Assembly (NCBI GenBank): GCA_012103575.1
Contig: WLWN01000001.1
Location: 1,007,792 to 1,071,791 of the forward strand
DNA length: 64,000 nt
Source of the DNA: Kiritimatiellia bacterium
GTDB taxonomy: Bacteria > Verrucomicrobiota > Kiritimatiellia > WLWN01
Reading direction: 5' to 3'
In this document: positions 26,997 to 35,959 of the stretch, piece after piece
Layout: every line of letters begins with the position of its first letter
Position numbering within the stretch: the first letter of the stretch is position 1
Position numbers and translations under genes: made by a program
The notes under the pieces: model-generated
What the model saw: only the letters and a program-made list of their open reading frames with translations
What the model was told of the DNA's origin: nothing
Database searches by the model: none

Positions 26997-28710
26997 ATGT
27001 CTGATACGACACGACAAGATCCTTTATTGGATGAATTAATTCAGCGCGATTTATTGACCTCAGAGCAAATACAAGAAGTCCAAGAGGAACATGAGCGTAC
27101 AAGAAAATCAATCCGCGAACTTATTGTAGACATGGAAGTGTTAGCGGAAGATCAATTGCTGGAGATCATTGCAGGATACCTTGGTTCCCATATTGTTGAC
27201 TTAAAGACAGCAGCCATTCCCCCTGACGTGATTCGTTCTTTACCCACCAGTGTGGCGCGTATGTATAATATTTTACCGATTGAAGCCGATCCTGACTCTG
27301 TCGTTTTAGCCACGTCTGAACTGCTCAGTCCTGAAATCATCGATGAACTTAGATTTGTGCTTACCCGCGATGTAACGTTTGTTGTCACCAGCGCTGAATA
27401 CATTAGAGCAGCGCTCAATGATCATTATGGGGATGCCAGTGAATCTGTAAGCGACATGTTGTCAGCCCTAGAGGTCGAACTTGAAGATGCCGGTAGTGTG
27501 ATTGAAGCCGGCGGAAAAGAAGGAGACGAGATTAATCTGGAGGAGGCCGCTAACTTGGCTCCTGTCGTTCGTTTCGTCAACCTGGTCCTTTACCAGGCCG
27601 TACAAGACCGTGCTTCGGACATCCACTTTGGGCCTTTTGAAAATGATTTTAGAATCAGATATCGTGTTGATGGCGCCTTATATGAAATGGCGCCACCGCC
27701 TAAGCATCTTGCATTGCCTGTTATTTCCCGTATAAAAGTGGTCTCTGGGCTTAACATTGCCGAACGGCGTTTACCCCAAGATGGTCAAATTCAGGTTCAT
27801 ATGGGGGGGACGTTCTGTTGATTTTCGAGTTTCAACACTGCCCACGTAGCATGGAGAGAGTGTTGTATTACGTATCTTAGATCGCAGCGTTGTATCCTTA
27901 GATCTTGAAAACATAGGCTTGCCAGATGATATCTATGAGGACTTTATTACAGATATCCATAAACCCAATGGCATTATAATCGTAACAGGGCCTACAGGAC
28001 CGGGAAAAACAACCACACTCTACTCTGCATTAGGCAAAGTCAATTCTATTGAAAGCAAATTACTCACTGCCGAAGATCCCGTCGAGTATGATATTGAGGG
28101 GATTATCCAAATTCCTATGAATAGCAGTGTTGGATTAGACTTCTCGCGTACGCTCCGCGCTTTTTTGCGTCAAGATCCCGATATCATTATGGTGGGCGAA
28201 ATTCGTGATACAGAAACCGCACAAATTGCTATTCAAGCTGCCTTGACAGGACACCTTGTATTCTCAACATTGCATACCAACGATGCCGCCGGCGCTATTA
28301 CTCGTTTAATTGACATGGGGCTTGAACCTTTTCTCATTTCTTCTAGTATTGAGGTTATTGTAGGGCAAAGACTATTGCGAGGTATATGTGACGGGTGCAA
28401 AACGTCCTACGTGCCAGAAGAAGATAAGATTTCTATATTAGGGTTAACACTGGATCAGATCGGTGATCGACCGTTCCTTTTTGGGTCAGGTTGCGAGCAA
28501 TGTAGCGATACCGGATACCGAGGACGGTGTGGTGTTTTTGAATACCTAAGAATCACCGATCCCATTCGTGAGTTGATTAACCAACGAAAGCCCACAGTGG
28601 TCATACGTGACAAAACCGTTGAATTAGGGATGCGCACACTTCGTGAGGATGGCATTCGTTCCATTCTAGATGGATACACAACCCTAGAAGAAGTATTAAA
28701 ATATACGTAA
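26997..28710 (+). pseudogene. pilB: PilB/GspE-type assembly ATPase, frameshift plus TAG, Walker A Ser-to-Pro
   Basis: The combined frames give about 570 residues. The N-terminal part (LDELIQRDLLTSEQIQEVQE, SDIHFGPFENDFRIRYRVDG, AERRLPQDGQIQVHM) runs into a G7 at 27803-27809; six G restore GGRSVDFRVSTLPT. A TAG at 27847-27849 follows LPT before [11 protein letters not shown], probably CAG (Gln). The second part has Walker [14 protein letters not shown] (normally [10 protein letters not shown]), Walker [27 protein letters not shown] and the tetracysteine [19 protein letters not shown]. It follows pilT by 27 bases and is the third ATPase of the block to be broken. Confidence 0.9.
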
Positions 28711-28748
28711 GAAAAGTTTTACGGTTCACGGTTATATTGAACCGAGAA

Positions 28749-28911
28749 CCTGGATCCGTCAGTTAAACGTGAGATTTCTGTGCGAATGCTTTGGAGGCAA
28801 AAGGTTGCAAAAAAACGCAGGCGCACCCGCTGGGTGCGTCGAGGCTTTTTTGTAATTCCTTTTGGCCCAAATGGTTCGTGCAGAAAACCGCGTTTAACTG
28901 ACGGATCCAGG
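28749..28911. repeat. Palindromic MITE copy 2, upstream of the platform-protein gene
   Basis: A 163-bp element in the opposite orientation to copy 1: it begins CCTGGATCCGTCAGTTAAAC and ends GTTTAACTGACGGATCCAGG, with inner hairpin GCACCCGCTGGGTGC near 28825. GAGAA occurs on both sides (28744-28748 and 28912-28916), a 5-bp target duplication. It is inserted in a 'GAACC'-rich intergenic repeat between the third ATPase and pilC, so it may end or attenuate transcription into pilC. Confidence 0.9.
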
Positions 28912-28946
28912 GAGAACCTTGAACCCTGAATCAAGAACCCTAAACC

Positions 28947-30230
28947 GTGAAAAACTTTACATATGTAGCCTTAGATTCCAATGGAAAGGAACGGACCGGT
29001 ATGATCCGCGCTGACAGCGAGACCGCTGCCGTGACCCAAATCAAGCAGCGTGGTTTATTTCCTACGACCGTTACCGAAGGGAGAGGAGCAAAGGTCGCTA
29101 AAAAGCAAAAAAGAATTCCTGCAAATAAAGCGATCGGCAAAAAGAAAAACGTTGCCAATATTGAAATAAAAATACCGGGCCTCGGAGCGCGGGTAAAGCC
29201 TAAACAGCTTATGGTCATCACCAGACAGCTTTCCACCCTCATCAACGCGGGGTTACCCCTGTTACGGAGCCTTCAGGTTTTAGAAAAACAAGAAAAAAAT
29301 TTTGCCCTTAAAAAGGCCTTATCGGAATCCGGTGAGGTTATTCAGACAGGGAGCACCTTTGCTGAAGCCTTATCTCAACACCCTAAAATATTCAGCAAAC
29401 TCTTTATCAACATGGTCAAGGCGGGTGAAATTGGCGGGGTATTAGACGTGGTTCTCGCTCGTTTAGCCGAATTTATGGAAAAGGCTGAAAAGATAAAAAC
29501 TAAAGTCAAAGGCGCGATGGTTTATCCCATTGTCGTCTTAGTGATGGCCTTTGGTATTTTGACATTTCTCATGATCAAAATCGTTCCAAAATTCAGAGAG
29601 GTTTTTACCGATATGGTTGCAGGAAAAACATTGCCGGTCATAACCCAGCTTGTATTCAATACCAGTGAGTTTATTATACACCGTTTTCATGTTATGATCA
29701 TAAGTCTTGTTACTATTGTCGTTATCATAAAAATAATCGGTAAAACCTCCAAAGGCCAGCTGGTCATGGATATCTTAAAATTACGTCTTCCCTTGTTTGG
29801 TACCTTAGTCCGAAAAACAGCAGTAGCACGTTTTACGCGAACGCTCGGAACGCTTATGACACCCGGTGTGCCTGTTCTTCAGGCCTTAACCATTGTCAGT
29901 GAAACAGCGGACAATGCCGTGATTTCCAAGGCTGTTCTCACCATTCACGATAGCATTAAAGAGGGGGAGAACATGGCTCCACCCCTTGAGGCCACCGGTG
30001 TTTTCCAGCCGATCGTTGTTAGCATGGTTGAGGTCGGTGAAGAAACAGGCGAACTCCCTGAAATGCTCGTCAGAATAGCAGACGGATATGATGAAGAAGT
30101 CGATGCTGCTGTCGCCGGGCTAACCGCTACCATCGAACCCATTATGATCGTTGTTTTAGCTTTAATTGTTGGGACCATTGTCATCGCGCTTTTTATACCG
30201 CTCATTTCCATCATTGGTTCATTATCTTAA
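28947..30230 (+). CDS. pilC: Type II secretion/type IV pilus inner-membrane platform protein
   Basis: This 427-residue protein matches PilC/GspF, the membrane platform on which the assembly ATPase acts. It starts MKNFTYVALDSNGKERTGMI, has a basic segment (AKKQKRIPANKAIGKKK), two T2SSF domains (TRQLSTLINAGLPLLRSLQV and ARFTRTLGTLMTPGVPVLQA) and three membrane segments (AMVYPIVVLVMAFGILTFLM, MIISLVTIVVIIKII, and IEPIMIVVLALIVGTIVIAL). No lesion is seen although all three neighbouring ATPases are broken. It may therefore be newly without function, or another ATPase elsewhere in the genome drives it. Confidence 0.94.
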   Translation: MKNFTYVALDSNGKERTGMIRADSETAAVTQIKQRGLFPTTVTEGRGAKVAKKQKRIPANKAIGKKKNVANIEIKIPGLGARVKPKQLMVITRQLSTLINAGLPLLRSLQVLEKQEKNFALKKALSESGEVIQTGSTFAEALSQHPKIFSKLFINMVKAGEIGGVLDVVLARLAEFMEKAEKIKTKVKGAMVYPIVVLVMAFGILTFLMIKIVPKFREVFTDMVAGKTLPVITQLVFNTSEFIIHRFHVMIISLVTIVVIIKIIGKTSKGQLVMDILKLRLPLFGTLVRKTAVARFTRTLGTLMTPGVPVLQALTIVSETADNAVISKAVLTIHDSIKEGENMAPPLEATGVFQPIVVSMVEVGEETGELPEMLVRIADGYDEEVDAAVAGLTATIEPIMIVVLALIVGTIVIALFIPLISIIGSLS

Positions 30231-30240
30231 GAAAAATCAA

Positions 30241-30843
30241 ATGTCAAAGATCAGAAATCAGAAGTCAGAAGTCAGTAATTTATGGATCTGTCCATCTTCA
30301 GTCTTCCATCCACGATCCTCAATTTTCCGAGTTCCTGGGTTTACCTTGCTAGAACTACTTGTCGTGGTTTCCATTATTAGTTTTTTTCTCGCTATATCCT
30401 TTCCGCTTCTAAGTAAAGCCATCATTAAAGCCAAAGTGGCCCAGGCCCAAAAAGACATATCCAGCATCAAATCAGCTGCCGAAGCCTATTACACGGAATA
30501 CAGCAAAATTCCTGTTCCAGGAACAGATTTAGGGGCCAGTCCAGATGTTGGGTATACAGGCGCAGATAGTCAGCGTATCATAAAGGTTTTAATCGGGGAC
30601 GATACAGATGCATTTATTTCAAATCGGGAAAAAATAAAATTTCTTGAACCGGGCCAACTTATCCAACCTGACGGAACCTTTACCGATTCGTGGGGGCGAC
30701 AGTATAGTATGAAATTTGATGCTGACTATGATGGGGCCATAACCTATAATGGCACCGGTCACTATACACGCGTTATTGTAACTAGCTACGGCTCAAACGG
30801 AGACGATAGCGATGAGAGTAATGACATTGTTTCCTATGAATAG
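30241..30843 (+). CDS. Type II secretion/type IV pilin-like protein (pseudopilin) 1
   Basis: Two hundred residues with an N-methylation motif: VPG then FTLLELLVVVSIISFFLAIS, the prepilin-peptidase site with Gly at -1 and Glu at +5, followed by a long helix and a GspG-like beta domain (DSWGRQYSMKFDADYDGAIT). The leader is unusually long, about 36 residues, because it is encoded by an intergenic repeat (AGAAATCAGAAGTCAGAAGTCAG at 30255, then CTTCCATCC-type sequence). It starts at ATG 30241 right after pilC. The mature part appears intact; the acidic GSNGDDSDESNDIVSYE end is typical of calcium-linked pseudopilins. Confidence 0.85.
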   Translation: MSKIRNQKSEVSNLWICPSSVFHPRSSIFRVPGFTLLELLVVVSIISFFLAISFPLLSKAIIKAKVAQAQKDISSIKSAAEAYYTEYSKIPVPGTDLGASPDVGYTGADSQRIIKVLIGDDTDAFISNREKIKFLEPGQLIQPDGTFTDSWGRQYSMKFDADYDGAITYNGTGHYTRVIVTSYGSNGDDSDESNDIVSYE

Positions 30844-31324
30844 TTTGATGTGTAAAAATCGCCATCGAAGATGGCCTAACTTGAATCCATTCAAAACACG
30901 GTCTGGGCTTACATTGATCGAATTGCTTACCGTTGTCACATTAATTGCCATTTTGGCTACATTTGTCCTCGGGACAGCTGGGTACGCAAAAAAGAAAGCC
31001 GCGATTGCCAAAGCAAAATCGCAACTAGAAACAATAAAAACGGGGGTAGAAAACTTTCGCACGGATTGGGGACTCTACCCCCCTGTAGACACCATGGTCG
31101 GATTAGTCTCTAACTTATATTTCAAGCCCATTGCCGATAGCAAAAAGGTCTACATAGAATTAGATCCGAGTGAATTACAAGGCCATTCATTATACGATCC
31201 GTGGGGTGGAGAATATAACTATCTCAGCGCGAATCCATCGAATAACCTAGATTCCTATGATTTGTGGAGTACAAGCCCAGATGATCGTTCCACGGAGACT
31301 TTAGACGATATAAAAAATTGGTAG
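30836..31324 (+). CDS. Pseudopilin 2 (GspG-like)
   Basis: The frame overlaps the end of pseudopilin 1 by 8 bases (ATGAATAG); an ATG at 30848 is an alternative start. The product has a basic leader (KNRHRRWPNLNPFKTRSG) cleaved before LTLIELLTVVTLIAILATFV, then KAAIAKAKSQLETIKTGVEN, FRTDWGLYPP and a C-terminal DPWGGEYNYLSANPSN, DLWSTSPDDRST typical of GspG-type major pseudopilins. About 160 residues. Intact, in a run of three pseudopilins with pilC. Confidence 0.87.
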   Translation: MNSLMCKNRHRRWPNLNPFKTRSGLTLIELLTVVTLIAILATFVLGTAGYAKKKAAIAKAKSQLETIKTGVENFRTDWGLYPPVDTMVGLVSNLYFKPIADSKKVYIELDPSELQGHSLYDPWGGEYNYLSANPSNNLDSYDLWSTSPDDRSTETLDDIKNW

Positions 31325-31444
31325 TTCAGGGCATATGTATTAAACTAAAACCAATGAACAACCTGGAGCAGCCAAGCCGCAAACAAAAGAGAGAAAAAGA
31401 CTATTATTAACCACGAAACACACCAAACACACGAAAGAAAAGAG

Positions 31445-31594
31445 AACGGCATTGTATATCGTGATGAGAGCTACAAGATGATGGGTGCCTGTTTCGAGGT
31501 GTATACCGAAAAAGGCAATGGTTTTTTCGAGGCCGTCTACCAAGAGTGTCTTCGCAAAGAGTTCTCTCTTCAGCAAATACCGTTTGTAAATTGA
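31445..31594 (+). pseudogene. GxxExxY-protein remnant between inverted repeats
   Basis: A plus-strand frame reads NGIVYRDESYKMMGACFEVY, TEKGNGFFEAVYQECLRKEF, SLQQIPFVN and then TGA. This is the N-terminal half of the 'GxxExxY protein' family (PF13366), here with the signature GFFEAVY. The rest of the gene is absent. It is bracketed by AACCACGAAACACACC (31409) and its inverse TTTCGTGTGTCTCGTGGTTT (31599-31618), so gene plus repeats look like one unit. No start codon is clear. The region 31325-31444 holds only the left repeat arm and no other gene. Confidence 0.65.
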
Positions 31595-31671
31595 TTTTTT
31601 TCGTGTGTCTCGTGGTTTCCGCTGCAGCGGATCAGCCTGTGGCTGAAAAAAATTTGTTTTTTAAACAAAAT

Positions 31672-32301
31672 ATGAAAGATAGCAGTAGAAACAACAATAT
31701 AGGCCCGCGATCTTCTTCTGTTCAGACCTCTGATCCCTGGCGTTTTCCTTCTGCTTTCACTTTCATAGAATTACTAGTTGTGATGGCCATCATCGCTGCA
31801 TTAGCGGCCATGCTATTCCCGACCATTCGTTCATCGCTCGTCAAATCCAGAGATTACAAAGCCCAAGTTGAAGTATCTGCCATTGAAGTCGCTCTCAAGG
31901 GTTTATTTAATGAATATAATAAGTGGCCAGACTTTTATGCCATGCCCGGGTTGACGAACAGTACACCTCTAGAAAACACCCAAGGAGGTATACCCATGAA
32001 ATCCGATCTTGTGAATATTCTTCAAGGGAGAAACACAAGCGATGTTCTTGTTCATAACCCGCGATTACGCAGATTTATGGAGTTTTCCGAAAGATCCATT
32101 AATGCCCAAGGACAATTCGTTGATCCCTGGGGAAATCCCTATAAATTCATGGTCGTTTATAACTACGACAACATTCTAACAGTCACCTATTCCGCCGGCT
32201 TAAGTACCAACTTGTATCGTTCAGTGGCGGTTTGGTCCATGGGACCCGATGAAGCCAATAGCACACTTACAGAGCTTGAAGATGATGTTATAAGCTGGTA
32301 A
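31672..32301 (+). CDS. Pseudopilin 3 with Ala at the prepilin -1 position
   Basis: The start at ATG 31672 gives 209 residues: leader MKDSSRNNNIGPRSSSVQTS and DPWRFPSA, then FTFIELLVVMAIIAALAAML, a normal N-methylation helix. The residue before Phe is Ala, not the Gly that prepilin peptidase strongly prefers, so processing may be slow. The rest has a long helix (VKSRDYKAQVEVSAIEVALK) and a C-terminal domain ending DPWGNPYKFMVVYNYDN and SMGPDEANSTL. It is a member of the same pseudopilin series as the two upstream genes, displaced from them by the GxxExxY remnant. The longer frame to 31546 runs through repeat sequence and is not preferred. Confidence 0.82.
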   Translation: MKDSSRNNNIGPRSSSVQTSDPWRFPSAFTFIELLVVMAIIAALAAMLFPTIRSSLVKSRDYKAQVEVSAIEVALKGLFNEYNKWPDFYAMPGLTNSTPLENTQGGIPMKSDLVNILQGRNTSDVLVHNPRLRRFMEFSERSINAQGQFVDPWGNPYKFMVVYNYDNILTVTYSAGLSTNLYRSVAVWSMGPDEANSTLTELEDDVISW

Positions 32302-32318
32302 TAGACCTCCTTTATTCT

Positions 32319-32579
32319 TCACAACCGACCTGTGTAGAGATCAGCAACTGGAAAGACCATCTCATAATCCCCCCAGCACAGATCGCCATATTTCAAGGTA
32401 AAATTTTTGAAAAGATCTTTATCTCTATACTTTGTGGTCATGGGACTTTTGGTATGTAGGAGGAAATCGGAGAAGTCGACAACCCGTTCCTCCTCTTGAT
32501 TAAAGGTTAATCGCAACTTAAAATCTCCTGCGTATTTTGCAGAGGTGATCTCTAATAATTTGGGTTCAGCAGATATCAT
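32319..32579 (-). CDS. DUF2442 domain protein
   Basis: The 86-residue product starts MISAEPKLLEITSAKYAGDF, continues KLRLTFNQEEERVVDFSDFL and ends YGDLCWGDYEMVFPVADLYT, the layout of DUF2442 ('YxWxxG' region replaced by GDLCWGDYEM). These small proteins are often paired with DUF4160 and have been proposed as toxin-antitoxin-like modules; the function has not been proven. Here it overlaps the upstream DUF4160 frame by ATGA, as in the usual pair. The frame itself is intact, but its partner carries two stop codons. Confidence 0.8.
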   Translation of the reverse strand: MISAEPKLLEITSAKYAGDFKLRLTFNQEEERVVDFSDFLLHTKSPMTTKYRDKDLFKNFTLKYGDLCWGDYEMVFPVADLYTGRL

Positions 32580-32881
32580 TTTAGCCTCACGGTTATGTTC
32601 TCACACTCCATGGGTTTATTGTCTACAAAGAAATCGATCCATTTTCGGCGGATATCCAGGGCTTTCTCTTCCACCAATTCTTTGAATCTTTATAGTTCTT
32701 TCAGAGTTAAAGGCCTTTTACCCTTTACATCCAAATATACAGTTTCTGAAAGCCTCCCCACAAGAAAAATAAGCTCTTCTTTGCCTTACCTATTTTCGAC
32801 TTTTCCATGAACGTGAATCGGTTCATGCTCGTTCGAATAGAACATGACGAGCAGACCAAAATATGTGTATAGTTTCGGCAT
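32576..32881 (-). pseudogene. DUF4160 protein with two in-frame TAA codons
   Basis: From ATG 32881 the frame reads MPKLYTYFGLLVMFYSNEHE and PIHVHGKVENR, the DUF4160 N-terminus with its 'FYSxEHxPxHVHV' signature. It then meets TAA, continues GKEELIFLVGRLSETVYLDV and KGKRPLTLKEL, meets a second TAA (where LYRFK would be expected), and continues RFKELVEEKALDIRRKWIDF to TGA at 32576. Length (101 codons) is right for the family. Both stops are one base from sense codons (CAA or TAT). It overlaps the DUF2442 start. Confidence 0.75.
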
Positions 32882-32933
32882 ATGAAAGTAGAATATATTT
32901 CATGATCCGAACTTTTCAAGCTTTTTCCATCAG

Positions 32934-32984
32934 GCTTGGATCAAAGTTAACTAACCAGAGCTGGCCACGCTCAAATGATTTCAT
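32934..32984 (-). pseudogene. MazF/PemK-type toxin N-terminal scrap
   Basis: From ATG 32984 the frame reads MKSFERGQLWLVNFDPS, which is the start of MazF/PemK endoribonucleases ('RGxIWxVxFDPxxG'). After that it continues LMEKA and a stop with no family resemblance. Only about 17 codons remain. It sits between the DUF4160 pseudogene and the left end of the IS1380-type element, suggesting that an earlier toxin-antitoxin locus has been cut away. Confidence 0.55.
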
Positions 32985-33011
32985 TCGCTTTCGTTAAGAT
33001 GTAAGATAATA

Positions 33012-34670
33012 CCTGAATCCGTCATCTATCGCTTCGGAAGGCGTTTTGGGGCTCAAAAGTTGAAAAATTTTTTCCTTGAGATGCTCGCTTTTGGGCGGAT
33101 TGGGACCGGCAAGTATCACCCTGATGAATTTTTTGAGCGTACAGGTCAGATTCACTCTGATTTGGCCATTTTGGGGCGTAGGCCTCCTTGGGCAGTCGCC
33201 TTAGAGTATTGTTAAAGGTGCACGGAGGGCTATGCGAAGGAATGGGCAATATCTTGTATCACTTCAAACCAGCGACAACGCTTGCCAAAGTGAAGTTCAA
33301 TTCGTCCGGCGTGGCGGACCAATCGAACCGCGCAATAAACGATATTTTTGAGAACCGTTTTGATTCGCCAGCGCGGGATGTTGATTTTCTGCGGGGCAAG
33401 CCCAGCCCGTTTGATGACCTCTTGGCCAAGACCGCGCAATAGGTTGAAGGCCACCATGGCGCATAACAGAATAATCTTATTGGCACAGGGTCTCCCCGAA
33501 GGCAATCGCTCAACATCAAGATCGCTTTTGAGTTCACTGTGGTATTGCTCGCTGGGGCCATGTCCATGATAGAGATCTAGCACCGTCTTGGCACGACAAG
33601 AGAGGTTCGTCCACCAGGTGTTCACCTCAAGTTTAGGAACTAGAAGTTTCTGACCATCGATATCGATGGTGCGTTCAATCACTTCGAAGGCCACCGGGAC
33701 ACAAGGGCGGTTTTGGTCACCACCGGGATGGAAATGATCGAAAAAGCCTGTGTAAACGTTCTTGCCTTCACGACTGTCTTGTTTGTCTCCAACTCGGCGT
33801 GCAAGGGCCAGCATTTGTTCAGGACATTCGCGGCGAGGATTTCGCTTTACGATAAAATAATGATCCCCAAAAGCGTCGAAGTTATCGGCCGCAGCGTTGC
33901 CACTATCAAGCCGAAGCAAACATTTTCCACCCAGGCCCAGAGTTTGGAGCGTTTCAACGCTGCGGGCAATAAACGCGGTCGTTCCCGACTGACAATGTTG
34001 TTTACCGGGTCGAAGTTCGCACTCAAGCATGTGGCCTTGAGTGCCCACATAGGCAAATATCGGGGCGTAACCATCATGGCCCTTCTAGGTGTAGGAAACG
34101 CCTTCTTTCGAAGAGCCTGAGTGACCTAAAGGGCTCACATCGATATCGACGGGAACAAGATCAAGCCCTTCAACATCTACCTAGCCAAAGGGGCCCGAGG
34201 AAAGAAGTTCGGTGTTGAGTTTGCGTAGCCCCACATGGGTTCTGGCTGGGGGCAGGTCGTCGAAACGACGTCGGAACACCGGCTCAGAGGCTACCTTTTT
34301 AACTCCCCTTTTTAAGTCCAAAGGCATTCATAAAAATCTCATCACCCCGGTACAGGTCGATATCATTGAAATCGGTTCGACCGTTGCAAAGTAAGCCGAT
34401 CTGGGTAAGGAGGATCTCCCGATCAGAGATCGCATCGGAGCGGCGTGGTTGAAAATTGGAGGGAAGAATCCGTTGAGCATGATCCTCAAGCAGCAGGCCG
34501 CAAAGATGATTTCCGCTTGTGCTGTTGAGTTCGCCCTTGCCAGTCTTTATTTTATATTGTTTCATATACACACCTGTTGGGGTGGGGTTGTTTGTTTGAA
34601 TACGGGTATGCTCCCCGCTTTAGCCCAACAGGTAATGAAAAATCGTCAGATTTTATCTGACGGATTCAGG
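33012..34670 (-). mobile_element. IS1380-family insertion sequence (decayed)
   Basis: The element is defined by the inverted ends CCTGAATCCGTCA at 33012 and TGACGGATTCAGG at 34658-34670, total 1659 bp. No target duplication is apparent (flanks TAATA and TTGAA). The end sequence differs by one base from the MITE ends (CCTGGATCCGTCA), so this transposase family probably moved the MITEs. The right end contains a second palindrome, ATCGTCAGATTTTATCTGAC. It cuts off the C-terminus of the secreted protein gene at 34671. Confidence 0.85.
33230..34571 (-). pseudogene. IS1380-family transposase with frameshift and internal stops
   Basis: The N-terminal part (MKQYKIKTGKGELNSTSGNH, RSDAISDREILLTQIGLLCN, DIDLYRGDEIF) is typical of IS1380 transposases. 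The frame is lost after GLKKG near 34310, then resumes as KVASEPVFRRRFDDLPPART. TAG codons interrupt it at FG*VDVEGLDLVPVDID and SYT*KGHDGYAPIFAYVG (the last is 'Tyr' in relatives). From 34048 the catalytic part is open: LLRLDSGNAAADNFDAFGDH, TWWTNLSCRAKTVLDLYHGH, GPSEQYHSELKSDLDVERLP. Dead in present form. Confidence 0.85.
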
Positions 34671-35634
34671 TTGAAGTAATATTCCGTCACTTTGATCGAT
34701 ATTTACTCCATATCCTCCTGAATCGGCTATGGTCATAGCTCTAACTCCGGCGTTTGTTACGCCCACAATATCGAATCTGCCTGTGGAGATGGTTAGATCT
34801 GTTCCTGCCCCTTGGACATATACACCATTATATAAGATGTTGTTTTCCGTATAGTTTCCCGCCGCAACAATGACCTGCCCAACACTATTGCTCGACACCA
34901 AATCAATGCCCTTTTGGATCGTCGCAACAGGGAAGGTTATACTTCCGTCGTTTGTATTATTTCCATTGAGCCCATCGACATAGACAACAGAAAGGGATCC
35001 GGTTCCTGTATTGGCTATACACGGATCACTGCCCAACAGCATCTCCATCAGATTGGCAATAGCATCACCATCGGGATTTCCGTCGGCATCACTCAGTTGC
35101 GGATTCAGACAGGCATGCTGAACTTCGTACCCGTCCTCCATTCCGTCGGCATCTGAATCGACAAGAGTTATATCCAAACCGATAAGGCTTTCTTGTAGGT
35201 TATCCAAACCGTTACCATCAAGATCATTGGTTGCGTCAGTGGGGTCTAGAGGGTTTAGAAAGAAATGTGAATGCTCAAGCAGATCATGGATGCCATCCCC
35301 ATCGATATCGTTAGGAGTCTGAATGTCCACCTTGTTGACTCGATAAAAGAAAGCTTTTTGTGTGGTGAGTGAAATGGGGTCAACCCATGTTTGTTGTTGG
35401 TTATATCCTGATTCAACATCCAACGCGTCCCACGTATCGGTCAAGGATTCAGTGCCCCAGATTTGAAAATAGAAGGTGTTGGTTCCATCATAGATAAGTT
35501 TGAATCCTGAAGGATCTGGTTCAGCATCAATATGATTCAGCATCAATATGAAAGCTGTCAGCGACAACATGAAAAATCCATGCTGTTATGACAAGAACCA
35601 ATAAAAGGGTCAATGCGTGAGCTTTACGTCTCAT
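34671..35634 (-). pseudogene. Secreted beta-helix protein with Ca-binding repeats, cut by IS1380 and by a 16-bp duplication
   Basis: From ATG 35634 a signal peptide reads MRRKAHALTLLLVLVITAWI. A perfect 16-bp tandem duplication (TTCAGCATCAATATGA at 35520-35535 and 35536-35551) shifts the frame; without it the protein would continue ADSFHIDAEPDPSGFKLIYD. Then come a beta-domain (TDTWDALDVES, FFYRVNKVDIQTPNDIDGD), several thrombospondin type 3-like Ca repeats (NDIDGDGIHD, NDLDGNGLDN, DSDADGMEDG) and the start of a right-handed beta-helix (YVDGLNGNNTNDGSITFPVA, QVIVAAGNYTEN). It ends in the IS1380 element. Expected role: secreted or cell-surface carbohydrate-active or adhesive protein. Confidence 0.8.
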
Positions 35635-35769
35635 ACGATTAAATACCTTATCAGACACAGGCTGATATACGATACAGACTACGGCTATCGGGATATAAAG
35701 GCTTATACGAAGCAAATCCCGACAACCGTCTGGAAGTATCGATGACGATCAAAAATTTGTCAATCTATT

Positions 35770-35826
35770 ATTTTTCGGCCTATTACCTTCAACCGCAGAA
35801 CACCGCGTTTAACTGACGGATCCAGG
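35770..35826. repeat. Half copy of the palindromic MITE
   Basis: The stretch ending GTTTAACTGACGGATCCAGG at 35807-35826 matches the right arm of the full MITEs; upstream of it the match decays (TTTTTCGGCCTATTACCTTC against TTTTTGTAATTCCTTTTGGCC). The left arm is absent. The region from 35636 to 35959 holds this remnant and no gene on either strand. Confidence 0.7.
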
Positions 35827-35959
35827 TATAACTAATATCCATTGCTACGTAATTATCTTGCCTGGTGAGAAAAAAGTAAAAAATTCTTTACATTGATTGG
35901 ATCATGGGTATTTTGCACAGATCGTGAACAGTATAGAATATAACAAATGGGGGTGAGTC

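Noticed and set aside
33713-34120. Plus-strand 135-residue frame over the IS1380 transposase
   Set aside because: It is antisense to the catalytic part of the transposase and has no family features.
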